From the NCBI GenBank assembly GCA_015061115.1, contig SUXE01000005.1, positions 173,069-237,068 on the forward strand: a DNA stretch of 64,000 nucleotides. Reading direction: 5' to 3'. The notes beneath the pieces are model-generated. The model was not told the origin of the DNA. It made no database searches and was given only the letters and a program-made list of their open reading frames with translations. Shown here piece after piece: positions 41,724 to 50,359 of the stretch (position 1 is the stretch's first letter; each line of letters begins with the position of its first letter). Both the position numbers and the translations under genes were made by a program. The stretch is from Bacteroidales bacterium (GTDB taxonomy: Bacteria; Bacteroidota; Bacteroidia; Bacteroidales; Paludibacteraceae).

Positions 41724-42570
41724 GATAAATAACGGAGCTGAAAAAAAACAGCTGGACTTCAACAATCTGATGAAAGCTGTTAGCGGATTGAATCCGAACA
41801 AAATGAAACATCTTACAGAAGAAGACCTTCAGGAACAACTTTCTCTTTCAAAGGAAAGTGAAAAGAAAGAAGAGGAGGTCAAAGATTCATCCGTACATGA
41901 GACAACAGGTCAAGAAGCACCTGTAAGATCAGAAGCAGAGGAGAAAAAGGAACTACCTTCTTCTTCAAAGGAAAGTGAAAAGAAAGAAGAGGAGGTCAAA
42001 GATTCATCCGTACATGAGACAACAGGTCAAGAAGCACCTGTAAGATCAGAAGCAGAGGAGAAAAAGGAACTACCTTCTTCTTCAAAGGAAAGTGAAAAGA
42101 AAGAGGAGGTCAAAGATTCATCCGTACATGAGACAACAGGTCAAGAAGCACCTGTAAGATCAGAAGCAGAGGAGAAAAAGGAACTACCTTCTTCTTCAAA
42201 GGAAAGTGAAAAGAAAGAGGAGGTCAAAGATTCATCCGTACATGAGACAACAGGTCAAGAAGCACCTGTAAGATCAGAAGCAGAAGGGAAAAGGGAACAA
42301 CTTTCTTCCTCAAAGGAAAATAAAGAAGTACAGAGTCCATTCTCTTATAAGAACATCATAAGAAAATCAAACACAGAAGATGGACAATTCACCACCTTCA
42401 AACTGAAGAGAGAAACATTAGATATGTTGGATGCCATCGCAAGAGGAAGCGAAAAAAACGTTTCCAAATCGACTATAATTCACAATTTGGTATCGACTTT
42501 CTTGACTGAGAATTTGGAAAAATTGAAAGCAGTAGCGGCGAAAAAAATAAAAAGAGATTACTTAAAATAA
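41716..42570 (+). CDS. ParA partner candidate: repeat region plus C-terminal ribbon-helix-helix, 284 aa
   Basis: The N-terminal ~40 residues (FNNLMKAVSGLNPNKMKH) could contact ParA. Residues about 45-198 are four nearly identical repeats of 38 or 39 residues, acidic and disordered (KDSSVHETTGQEAPVRSEAE). Residues about 225-284 (FTTFKLKRETLDMLDAIARG, KSTIIHNLVSTFL) form a ribbon-helix-helix domain. The start overlaps the end of the ParA gene. Position corresponds to TraB/DUF3408-type genes of Bacteroidota elements. The layout (short ATPase-contacting tail, flexible linker, DNA-binding domain) suits a partition-site binding protein, with the 10-bp array as the likely target. Confidence 0.75.
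   Translation: MSKINNGAEKKQLDFNNLMKAVSGLNPNKMKHLTEEDLQEQLSLSKESEKKEEEVKDSSVHETTGQEAPVRSEAEEKKELPSSSKESEKKEEEVKDSSVHETTGQEAPVRSEAEEKKELPSSSKESEKKEEVKDSSVHETTGQEAPVRSEAEEKKELPSSSKESEKKEEVKDSSVHETTGQEAPVRSEAEGKREQLSSSKENKEVQSPFSYKNIIRKSNTEDGQFTTFKLKRETLDMLDAIARGSEKNVSKSTIIHNLVSTFLTENLEKLKAVAAKKIKRDYLK
41848..42309 (+). repeat. Four in-frame tandem repeats of 117, 117, 114 and 114 bp
   Basis: Copies begin at 41848, 41965, 42082 and 42196 and are almost identical at the DNA level; a partial fifth starts at 42310. The first two contain one more GAA codon than the last two. Such uniformity indicates recent expansion or gene conversion, and copy number probably varies between strains. Confidence 0.95.
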
Positions 42571-42581
42571 TATCTTATATA

Positions 42582-42612
42582 TTTTTTAACTGATTGATTT
42601 TTAGTAAATTTG
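42582..42612 (+). promoter_or_regulatory. Possible internal tra promoter
   Basis: TTTT (42582-42585), 19 nt, TAAATTTG (42605-42612). The second box is perfect, the first has one mismatch. A TTACAATTTAACT leader follows. Confidence 0.6.
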
Positions 42613-42668
42613 TATGTGTTAATCTCTGACGAGAAAACGCAAAATATTACAATTTAACTATGTAAGCA

Positions 42669-43040
42669 ATGGAAACATGGAGTTGGGGGGATTTTCTCTC
42701 CGTCTGGATCCCTTTCTGTTTTGCCCTCGACATCTTTTTCGTTGTAATGGATAAATTCAACTCAAAGACAACATCCTCCCAGGAGGATGAAAGGAAGAGG
42801 AAAACAAAGTCCTTGAATACACAATTCAAGGATGATGTCACATATAATATGGCATCGAAAAATTTATCCATGCGAACAGTGGAACTACTTCAGCCAAAAA
42901 CAAATACAGAAGATCGTCTTCCACAAGCATCGGAAGTAGAGGGAGAGGACATTGATCCAATCAAAAAAGAACAGGAATCAAATGAAGCAAAATTGGTACG
43001 TTTGTACAATTTGCGAAAAAAAGAAAATAATAATATTTAA
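42669..43040 (+). CDS. Hypothetical tra-operon membrane protein, 123 aa
   Basis: The first 25 residues hold one membrane segment (WIPFCFALDIFFVVM); the rest is charged and probably disordered. It sits where TraC/TraD-type genes lie in Bacteroidota elements, 11 nt before traE. I do not recognise it as a defined family. It may be a small inner-membrane part of the transfer channel. Confidence 0.65.
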   Translation: METWSWGDFLSVWIPFCFALDIFFVVMDKFNSKTTSSQEDERKRKTKSLNTQFKDDVTYNMASKNLSMRTVELLQPKTNTEDRLPQASEVEGEDIDPIKKEQESNEAKLVRLYNLRKKENNNI

Positions 43041-43051
43041 TTTTAATAAAA

Positions 43052-43372
43052 ATGAAAAATCTAAATTCAAGAGCAAGAGCTCTAATGGTAGCAGTGTTTG
43101 TGTTTGTATTCAATAGTATACTAGCACAAAAAAATGTTGGGGATGCTTTCCAAACGGCTAACGAGCAGTTAAAATCAACTGTGAACGGAGCTCTAACCAC
43201 GTTCCAGTACATCTGCGGACTTGGTGCCTTAGTTGGAGGTTGTATGCTATTTTACAAGTATGTGAATGGAGACCAGGACGCTTCTAAGAAAACAGGTCAG
43301 TGGATCGGTGGACTTGTCATCTTTGTAGTAGTACTACAAATGGTGAAAGTATTCTTCTTTCAACAGGCATGA
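43052..43372 (+). CDS. traE: Conjugation protein TraE (DUF4134), 106 aa
   Basis: Small membrane protein with a signal-like first segment (ALMVAVFVFVFNSILA), then QKNVGDAFQTAN, a second membrane segment (ICGLGALVGGCMLFYKYVNGD) and a third (WIGGLVIFVVVLQMVKVFF). This is the DUF4134 pattern and resembles VirB2-type pilin subunits. It lies between the small membrane gene and traF, in the standard order. Confidence 0.85.
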   Translation: MKNLNSRARALMVAVFVFVFNSILAQKNVGDAFQTANEQLKSTVNGALTTFQYICGLGALVGGCMLFYKYVNGDQDASKKTGQWIGGLVIFVVVLQMVKVFFFQQA

Positions 43373-43430
43373 TTTTTTAGGGACAAGAGAGAACCGCTCT
43401 CTTGTTCCAAATTTTCTCTGAAAATAAACA

Positions 43431-43745
43431 ATGGCAATATATAAGACAAATAAAGGAGTGGGGCGTAACGCCCTTGTTAAGGGAATGACAAAGAGTTATC
43501 TGATCTTCTTTGTCATCTCCATATTTTTAGGATATGTGACGTACTTGATCGTCGATGACGATCAAACAACCTGGATGGGTTTTCTTGCTGGCGGAGCTGT
43601 TGTAGGTGTAGGTGCTGCTATTTGTATTTATCTCTCCGGCAAATTCGGAGAAAAAGGACTGATGCAGTATAGAGCTTCAAAAAATGTTCACAAATACATA
43701 CACAACAGATCCAGACTAAAAAACATATTGATAGTGAAAAACTAA
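43431..43745 (+). CDS. traF: Conjugation protein TraF (DUF4133), 104 aa
   Basis: Starts MAIYKTNKGVGRNALVKGM, which is typical of DUF4133 TraF, and has two membrane segments (YLIFFVISIFLGYVTYLIV and FLAGGAVVGVGAAICIYLS) before a basic tail. It resembles VirB3, the small partner of the VirB4 ATPase encoded next. Gap of 20 nt to traG. Confidence 0.85.
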   Translation: MAIYKTNKGVGRNALVKGMTKSYLIFFVISIFLGYVTYLIVDDDQTTWMGFLAGGAVVGVGAAICIYLSGKFGEKGLMQYRASKNVHKYIHNRSRLKNILIVKN

Positions 43746-43765
43746 TTTTTCTTTCAAGGGAAAAT

Positions 43766-46318
43766 ATGAAAACAGTAAATGTAGAAGACATTCTACCTCT
43801 ATATCTATATGAGGACGATTTCCTTATATCCAAAAACACAGACATAACAGCTCTATATGAGGTGGTTTTGCCTGAAGTCTGGACTATGACACAAAATGAA
43901 TATGAGGAACAAATGAATTGTTGGGTGAGAGCAATGAAATCGCTGCCTGATTTCAGCATCCTCCACAAACAGGATGTTTTTATCGAAAAAAAATATCATT
44001 CAAAAGGAAACTGTAGCGGTTATCTCGCAAAGGGTTACGCTTCCCATTTTGAGGGAAGATTGTACTATGATCACAAAACATATCTTTATGTTACATTGTC
44101 CTGTAAAGAAAATATAAAGAAGGACAGTATATCATCGTGTATCTGTTCAGGTAATATTGTAGCAAAAGAAATGACTGACGAGAAAAGACTTAGCGATTTC
44201 GCAAACTCTCTCCTCGAAATGAAAAACATTCTCGAAGGAACAGGTATAAAGCTCCGTCGATTGACGGAAGATGAAGTCGTCGGCACACAGGAAAAATTCG
44301 GTTTGATAGAAAAATATCTGAATCTGGATTATTCCGAATCAAACACAACCTTAAAAGAGCAGCACATCCTTAATGATGACACATTCATGGTTGGCGACAA
44401 CTATGTCAGTTGTTTTGCAATTTCGGAATTGCAGAACTTGCCTAACACTATTGCGACACACAGCTGGAATCCGGCACTATCTCAAAGTTCCATCGGTTGC
44501 TATGTAAATCAAAGCTATGTCGAGGGACTATGTTTGCTGACAAAATGTGAGCATGTTTATAATCAATATTTTTTTCTTGAACCGCAGGATGCCTTGAAGG
44601 AAAAGATAAAGAGCCAGGGTAAGCTGTTACGATCGATGTCCGGATTGGATTCTGACAACAAATATAACAGTTCTCAAAATGAAATGTTTCTGGAGCAGAT
44701 TGCTCAGACTGGAGACCGTATATGTAGGAGTGCTTTCAATGTGATCCTATGGGATCAAGATTATAACCGTCTTTTAAGTAAGAACGCTGCACTCAGCGAA
44801 AAGTTCTCAAAACTTGATTGTACCAACACGAAAGTAGAGAGAATCACCCCACATATTTTTTGGGGAGGTATTCCTGGTTGTGCTAATTATTATCCTGCGG
44901 AAATGACGCTGCTCGGAACAACGGAGCAGAATGCTTGTTTCATCCAGAGTGATAGTAATTATAAGGACTGGGTTAATCCAGAAACAGACTATCACATTAA
45001 CATGTGTGATAGAGTCAATGGAGTCCCTGTCGCTATGGATCTGGATGAAATGCCAATGGAAGCAGGATGGATCAATAATCGCAACAAGGTCATGGTTGGT
45101 CCCTCGGGATCAGGTAAATCCTTTTTCATCAACAATCTGCTACGACAAATGTATGATCAGGAATATCACGAAGTGATAGTTGATATAGGTAATTCATATC
45201 AAGGTCTATATGAGTTTATCAAGGAAGAGACAAATGGCAAGGATGGTCTATACTATACCTATTCAGAAGATCACCCATTGAGCTTCAATCCTTTCTATGA
45301 TCCGACAGGAAGATATTCAGAAGAGAAGAAAGAACAATTGGTATCTTTGATTCTGACACTATGGAAAAGTGACACAGAATCTGTGAAAAAATCAGAGATC
45401 TCTCACATAGAAATATGTTTGAACAACTATTTCCAGAAGGTAAAAAATAAAGATGTAGATCCATCTTTTGATACATTCTATGAATATCTGAAGGGTGAAT
45501 ATACTTCATATATCAAGAATGAGGTCAAAGTGGAGAGAGATAATTTTGACATTGACAACTTGGTTCAAATTCTGGTAAAATTCTATAAGGATGGTCCATA
45601 CGGAAAACTGCTTAACAGCGACATGGATGATGATCTACTCAATAATAGATTTATCATCTTTGAACTGGACAAGATTAAGGACAACAAAACTTTGTTGCCA
45701 ATTGTGACTCTTTTGATCATGAACACGTTTACCAATAAAATGTTCAACCTTCCCAAGAAGCAATATGTCGATAAGGACGGATCCTTGAAGGAAAAAGAAG
45801 TGGGGAAGATTTTGCTTATGGAAGAAGCCTGGTCAGCTCTGAAAAGTGAGAACATGGCTAACTATATCGGTTATTTATACCGAACTGCCAGAAAACATTA
45901 TGCTCAGATTTGTATCGTAACGCAAGAACCTTCGGACTTGGTAGGCAACAAGAATATAGAGGATATTGTGTCTACACAGTCTCCAGTGAAGATATTGCTT
46001 GATTTTGCACAATACAAGGATATGCAGGATAAGATAACCCGATCACTTGGTTTAACTAAAGATGAAATTGCAAAACTTATGAGCGTAAATCAAAATTTGC
46101 AATTCAAAGGAAGAAACAGGTACAAGGAAGCCTTTATAAAAGTAGGGGAGAGAAGTGCCGTGTATGCCACAGAAGTGAGCAAAGAAGAAGCTCTGGCTTA
46201 CTCAACAGAGAAAAAGATCAAGAGTGATCTTATGTCTTTGAAGAGAACATTTCAACTTACTATGGCACAAGCCATAGAAAAGAAACTATATAACAAGTTA
46301 CCTTATGAAGAAAATTAA
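43766..46318 (+). CDS. traG: Conjugation ATPase TraG (VirB4-type), 850 aa
   Basis: The cytoplasmic ATPase that powers channel assembly. Walker A GPSGSGKSFFI (about residues 445-455), Walker B region KILLMEEAWSAL, and VTQEPSDLVG are all in place for VirB4/TraG. The N-terminal half is the usual VirB4 domain. Length is normal. The last codons overlap the start of traI by 14 bp. It is the largest gene of the operon and has an intact frame. Confidence 0.95.
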   Translation: MKTVNVEDILPLYLYEDDFLISKNTDITALYEVVLPEVWTMTQNEYEEQMNCWVRAMKSLPDFSILHKQDVFIEKKYHSKGNCSGYLAKGYASHFEGRLYYDHKTYLYVTLSCKENIKKDSISSCICSGNIVAKEMTDEKRLSDFANSLLEMKNILEGTGIKLRRLTEDEVVGTQEKFGLIEKYLNLDYSESNTTLKEQHILNDDTFMVGDNYVSCFAISELQNLPNTIATHSWNPALSQSSIGCYVNQSYVEGLCLLTKCEHVYNQYFFLEPQDALKEKIKSQGKLLRSMSGLDSDNKYNSSQNEMFLEQIAQTGDRICRSAFNVILWDQDYNRLLSKNAALSEKFSKLDCTNTKVERITPHIFWGGIPGCANYYPAEMTLLGTTEQNACFIQSDSNYKDWVNPETDYHINMCDRVNGVPVAMDLDEMPMEAGWINNRNKVMVGPSGSGKSFFINNLLRQMYDQEYHEVIVDIGNSYQGLYEFIKEETNGKDGLYYTYSEDHPLSFNPFYDPTGRYSEEKKEQLVSLILTLWKSDTESVKKSEISHIEICLNNYFQKVKNKDVDPSFDTFYEYLKGEYTSYIKNEVKVERDNFDIDNLVQILVKFYKDGPYGKLLNSDMDDDLLNNRFIIFELDKIKDNKTLLPIVTLLIMNTFTNKMFNLPKKQYVDKDGSLKEKEVGKILLMEEAWSALKSENMANYIGYLYRTARKHYAQICIVTQEPSDLVGNKNIEDIVSTQSPVKILLDFAQYKDMQDKITRSLGLTKDEIAKLMSVNQNLQFKGRNRYKEAFIKVGERSAVYATEVSKEEALAYSTEKKIKSDLMSLKRTFQLTMAQAIEKKLYNKLPYEEN

Positions 46319-47039
46319 ATGGTTATTAATAGCCATATTGGCAATTAAAGGAACTTCTTCCGCATATAGCCAGGCTGTGGTCCATGACCCTGCGAATATG
46401 GCGAACAACATTATCATGCAGGCGGAGTCGATGGAAGAGGCAATAGAACAAAAACTGATTGCTCAGGAGCAATTGGTACAATTCACAGCCCAGCTCGAAA
46501 TGTTTAAGGACAAAGCGGACAAATTCAAAAGAATAGCCGGAATTGTTGCAGCAAGTGTGGAAATCATTGAAGCTATAGAATACGGAACTAATGCATTCCA
46601 GAAGATCACCCGGTTACGAGAAAATGTGACCAATATGGATGATTTGACATACGAGGAAAAATACAAGTGTATCATGACACTTGTAGATTGCGGATATGTC
46701 ATAACACAGAAAACAAAGCACATCACCGCATTAAGGGATCGACTGAAATCCTCGACTGGAGAGGAAGAGGTCACTCCAGAACAGTTACAGTCGTATATTG
46801 AAGACTTAAAGGCGAAGATTAAAGAGGAAGTGGTGCGAGCTATCTGTTGTGTTGATGATTTTATCTTCAATGCTCAGCTTCAGAGAACAAACTACGATCT
46901 TTATTGTGCTGGACTTTGTATGGGAAGGGCTAAAGAATACTGGAAGAATGGAAAGGCAGTACCTTTGCAAGCCAGAAGGGTAAGCATAAAAATGCCTAAC
47001 GGAAAAACAATTTATTATAACAAACCTTATTACAGATAA
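46305..47039 (+). CDS. traI: Conjugation protein TraI (DUF4141), 244 aa
   Basis: A signal peptide (MKKIKWLLIAILAIKG, then YSQAVVHDPANMANN) followed by a helical periplasmic protein; VVHDPANMANNIIMQAES is the DUF4141 hallmark and resembles VirB5-type minor pilus proteins. No TraH gene is seen between traG and traI, as in several shortened operons. Next gene starts 3 nt later. Confidence 0.85.
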   Translation: MKKIKWLLIAILAIKGTSSAYSQAVVHDPANMANNIIMQAESMEEAIEQKLIAQEQLVQFTAQLEMFKDKADKFKRIAGIVAASVEIIEAIEYGTNAFQKITRLRENVTNMDDLTYEEKYKCIMTLVDCGYVITQKTKHITALRDRLKSSTGEEEVTPEQLQSYIEDLKAKIKEEVVRAICCVDDFIFNAQLQRTNYDLYCAGLCMGRAKEYWKNGKAVPLQARRVSIKMPNGKTIYYNKPYYR

Positions 47040-47042
47040 ACT

Positions 47043-48116
47043 ATGATAAGTGATTTCAATTCAGAACTCATACAGAAAGTTTTTGAAAATGTAAAAGAGA
47101 CGATAGAATGTTCAGAGCTGATGGCTTATTGTCAGATTTTAGCCGGAATATTCACGCTCGCTTACTTCGGAAACATCATTTGGAAAACATGGGGAAAAGG
47201 AGCAGAAATCCATATAGTGGATTTATGCAAACCCTTCGTTGTCCTGGTCTGTATTACTAATTTCAGTCTTGTGACGGGTTTATTTGACAGCCTGATCTAT
47301 CAGCCTCTCAACAACGCCACATTGACACTCGTGGAAAACAATAATAATGTTCTTACGGAATTGCAGAAATACATAATTCAAAAGAACAACATTGAACAGA
47401 AAGAATCGGAAGAAGAAGGAAATCTTGTTTCAAAAACAATAGATACGGTGAAGCAATCAGTAAGTGCCGTATGGAAGCTTCCTTCGATAATCGCAATGTG
47501 CACGTTTAATCTTCTGGCTCAACTTCTCTGTGTAATAGCCAAAACGTGTATGATAGCATATTCGTTCTTGCTTCGCATAATACTGAGTGTGTTTGGACCG
47601 ATTGCATTTGCATTGAGTCTTATTCCTTACTTCTCTGACAACATCAAGAACTGGATAAGCAAGTATATAGGAGCTCTCCTATATGTTCCCATCTGTAATA
47701 TAATTCTATATGTAACACAGTGCTATGCGACGGCTATGTTCCAGCTTCAGAACTCGGAACTTAACTTAGTAAAGAATATGTACAATGTATTAAGTTCTGA
47801 TCTTGTTGTCTCTGTGATGTTCATAGTATCTGCATGTGCTTATTTCACTGTTCCAAAACTTGCAGGAATGATTGTCAGCATGGCAGACTACGGAAGTGAA
47901 GTCGGTATCGGAGGAGCTGTAAAATCAGTTGCAACCGTGGGAGGTACTCTTGCGGCTGGAGTTGCAACTGGAGGAGCCAGCTTAGCAGCCACAGGTGACG
48001 GTGGATTCCTTCAGGCAATGGGCAACTTAATAAATCAAGCTAAGGGAGGATTCAGCAATCCAACTGGAACCAATCAGGAAAATAAAGATAACTCAGGTGT
48101 TAGGGGAGATAGCTAA
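47043..48116 (+). CDS. traJ: Conjugation protein TraJ (VirB6-like), 357 aa
   Basis: An inner-membrane protein with six or more hydrophobic segments, including ILAGIFTLAYFGNIIW near the N-terminus, IIAMCTFNLLAQLLCVIAK and YSFLLRIILSVFGPIAFALS in the middle and VSVMFIVSACAYFTV later. The tail after about residue 285 is rich in Gly and Ala (GGAVKSVATVGGTLAAGVAT). This is the TraJ/VirB6 arrangement. It follows traI by 3 nt and precedes traK by 24 nt. Confidence 0.9.
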   Translation: MISDFNSELIQKVFENVKETIECSELMAYCQILAGIFTLAYFGNIIWKTWGKGAEIHIVDLCKPFVVLVCITNFSLVTGLFDSLIYQPLNNATLTLVENNNNVLTELQKYIIQKNNIEQKESEEEGNLVSKTIDTVKQSVSAVWKLPSIIAMCTFNLLAQLLCVIAKTCMIAYSFLLRIILSVFGPIAFALSLIPYFSDNIKNWISKYIGALLYVPICNIILYVTQCYATAMFQLQNSELNLVKNMYNVLSSDLVVSVMFIVSACAYFTVPKLAGMIVSMADYGSEVGIGGAVKSVATVGGTLAAGVATGGASLAATGDGGFLQAMGNLINQAKGGFSNPTGTNQENKDNSGVRGDS

Positions 48117-48140
48117 CTCCCTTGAAAAAAGAAAAAAAAC

Positions 48141-48761
48141 ATGTTAGATCAATTAAAAGACATTCAGAAATTACACTCATTGACTAAAGTGTATCTGATC
48201 GGTATTACGGTAATAGCAGTTTTGGTGTCAATATCTTCAATATGGATGAGCTATCAGTTCGCAGAAGCTCAACGAGAGAAGATATATGTACTTGACCAAG
48301 GAAAGAGCCTGATCCTGGCACTTGAACAGGACATAAGACAATCTCGTCCTGCTGAAGCCAAAGCTCACGTGCAAAGGTTTCACGAATTGTTCTTTACGCT
48401 GACCCCAAATATATCAAGTATTGAGAACAATGTGAATAAGGCATTACAGCTAAGCGACGAGACTCCAGCTTTCTATTACAAGGAACGCAAATCAAAACAA
48501 TACTATGATCATATTGTTCAAGGAGGAATAATATGCGAGATTTTCACAGACAGCGTAATAGTAAACATGGATAAATACCCTTACGAAGCGACGTATTATG
48601 GTAAGACTTCTTTCATGCGAAGCTCTGATATAGAGTATTTTTCAATTGTGACAACACAACTGTTGATCAATGCTCCACGAACTGACACGAATCCCCATGG
48701 GTTTGTGTTAGGCAAATGGAACATCAAAGAATTTTCTTCAATCAAAAAAGTAAAGAGATGA
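48141..48761 (+). CDS. traK: Conjugation protein TraK (VirB8-like), 206 aa
   Basis: A short cytoplasmic N-terminus (MLDQLKDIQKLHSLTKV), one membrane segment (YLIGITVIAVLVSISSIWM) and a periplasmic domain with the family phrase RPAEAKAHVQRFHELFF and LTPNISSIENNVNKAL. This matches TraK of Bacteroidota elements, a VirB8-type scaffold. Its stop overlaps the start of traL (ATGA). Confidence 0.9.
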   Translation: MLDQLKDIQKLHSLTKVYLIGITVIAVLVSISSIWMSYQFAEAQREKIYVLDQGKSLILALEQDIRQSRPAEAKAHVQRFHELFFTLTPNISSIENNVNKALQLSDETPAFYYKERKSKQYYDHIVQGGIICEIFTDSVIVNMDKYPYEATYYGKTSFMRSSDIEYFSIVTTQLLINAPRTDTNPHGFVLGKWNIKEFSSIKKVKR

Positions 48762-49090
48762 AAAAAAATATAATAAATAAATTGGCAGAGTGGGAGACCG
48801 CACTTAACAAGATTCCAGTCGAAAAAAGACAAGGCTTCATAATTAAGACAGGAATTGTATTGCTTATTATTCTTTTTGTATTCGTCATCGGAGGAAAGAT
48901 GTACAGAACGCACAAAAGAGAGGCTAAAAAAGAAAACATAGAACTTCCTGTCACAAGTAACATTGATGCCATATCTGAAGAAGTAGACAAAGAACTATCT
49001 ACAATGTCCCAAGGAACAAAAGATCAAACAGAAAAGGCACTGAAAATGCTTGATAGTTTAACACAAAAACAAAAGAAAGATGAAAAATAA
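48758..49090 (+). CDS. traL: Conjugation protein TraL (DUF3989), 110 aa
   Basis: One membrane segment (FIIKTGIVLLIILFVFVIGG) with a charged helical tail, and the right place between traK and traM. ATG 48758 is chosen because it overlaps the traK stop in the ATGA form; a longer frame reaching into traK is not needed. It overlaps traM by 11 bp. Confidence 0.8.
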   Translation: MKKNIINKLAEWETALNKIPVEKRQGFIIKTGIVLLIILFVFVIGGKMYRTHKREAKKENIELPVTSNIDAISEEVDKELSTMSQGTKDQTEKALKMLDSLTQKQKKDEK

Positions 49091-50225
49091 GAAATTGTTG
49101 ATGTATCATGGATTCTGTGCTGTCTTGTGTCTGTTAGGCTGTGCCTTCTTTTACATCACAGGAGGAGGAAGCCAACAGGTTCAGGCACAAGACAATGAGA
49201 ACATCGATATAAATGTGATCCCCGATCCACTTGTCGAGGACAATTCCATACAGGAAAAAACGAAAATGGAATTATTCGAAGAATACCAGCGAGAGCTTGA
49301 ACGTAAAGAGGCAGAGGAACAGGCACAACGTGATTTCAATTCTCTATCTTTTTTCCAGGGAGAGACATCCAACGAGATTGAGGAAGACTCTTTAGAGACA
49401 ATAGAAACACAGTCTCTGTCGAAAGAAGAAGAGATAGAAGCGTTGAATCAGATAGGATCAGACAGATCTGTCTCAAAAAGAAACGTGACACAACCAGAAA
49501 GGGAAAAATCATTAGCTGTAGCAGCATCCTTGGAGGAAAAAGAAGAGACAGAATCAGTTGAAGAAAAGATTCAGCGACAGAAGAAGGCAGCGATGGCAAA
49601 GAAAAGGAAAAGGATATCGGAACAGACAGGAATAGATATTACGGAAAAAGAAGAAGTAGAAGACAAAAAAGTCACAACCTCTCCTTCGATTGTAGAGAAA
49701 AAAACAGAGCCAAAGAAAAATAAAGGGTTCAAACCAATGGGAGGAAAGGGGGCAAACAACTCTTCTCATTCGATCAGAGCTGTGATCCATGGTGAGCAGA
49801 AAGACATTACAACCGCCAGTCAAGTGAAGATCCGTCTCCTGGACAATGTTAATGTTGCAGGCATTAGCATTCCTCGCCATACAATGGTTTATGCAAAGGC
49901 GAGTTTTACGGCGAATCGAATTCTTTTGAATATTGAAAGCATCGCATACAATGATAATGTTTATCCTTTTGATGCTCAGATCTTCGACGTTGACGGATTC
50001 GAGGGACTATATATCCCAGACAATGCAGTTAACGACGCAGGAAAAGAAACAACCAGCAACACATTATCGGGAGAAGGTGTAGGAATAACAACTACACAAA
50101 GGACGTTAAGTAAAATTATAACAACCACTTCTTCCGCAGTAAAGAGTGCTGCATCAAATAAAATTAGAGAGACAAAAGTGACTCTACCTGCTAATTATAA
50201 GCTTATAATAAAGCAGAAAAAGTAA
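49080..50225 (+). CDS. traM: Conjugation protein TraM (VirB10-like), 381 aa
   Basis: One N-terminal membrane segment (FCAVLCLLGCAFFYIT), a long charged, Gln/Glu-rich middle, and a C-terminal beta domain (GEQKDITTASQVKIRLLDNV, IPRHTMVYAKASFT, LNIESIAYNDNVYPFDAQIF), typical of TraM/VirB10 proteins that span the periplasm. It is the last tra gene here: traN, expected next, is absent and a terminator follows at 50250. Confidence 0.9.
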   Translation: MKNKKLLMYHGFCAVLCLLGCAFFYITGGGSQQVQAQDNENIDINVIPDPLVEDNSIQEKTKMELFEEYQRELERKEAEEQAQRDFNSLSFFQGETSNEIEEDSLETIETQSLSKEEEIEALNQIGSDRSVSKRNVTQPEREKSLAVAASLEEKEETESVEEKIQRQKKAAMAKKRKRISEQTGIDITEKEEVEDKKVTTSPSIVEKKTEPKKNKGFKPMGGKGANNSSHSIRAVIHGEQKDITTASQVKIRLLDNVNVAGISIPRHTMVYAKASFTANRILLNIESIAYNDNVYPFDAQIFDVDGFEGLYIPDNAVNDAGKETTSNTLSGEGVGITTTQRTLSKIITTTSSAVKSAASNKIRETKVTLPANYKLIIKQKK

Positions 50226-50249
50226 AAAAAAGAGTCAATAATAAAGGAT

Positions 50250-50281
50250 GCGGTGGTTGTTGTCAGCCATCGCATTTTTCA
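50250..50281 (+). terminator. Terminator of the tra operon
   Basis: ATGCG-TGG pairs with CCA-CGCAT (one bulge each side) and is followed by TTTTTC. It lies 24 nt after the traM stop. Confidence 0.75.
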
Positions 50282-50301
50282 ATTTTGGAGCATAAAATTC
50301 C

Positions 50302-50329
50302 TTTGAAGAGAAAAAAGATATTAAATTTG
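50302..50329 (+). promoter_or_regulatory. Promoter of the integrase gene
   Basis: TTTG (50302-50305), 16 nt, TAAATTTG (50322-50329); start codon at 50360. The CCTTTGAAGA sequence around the first box is shared with the tra promoter. Confidence 0.7.
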
Positions 50330-50359
50330 CTTATAAGGACTTAATACATAAACAGTGAC

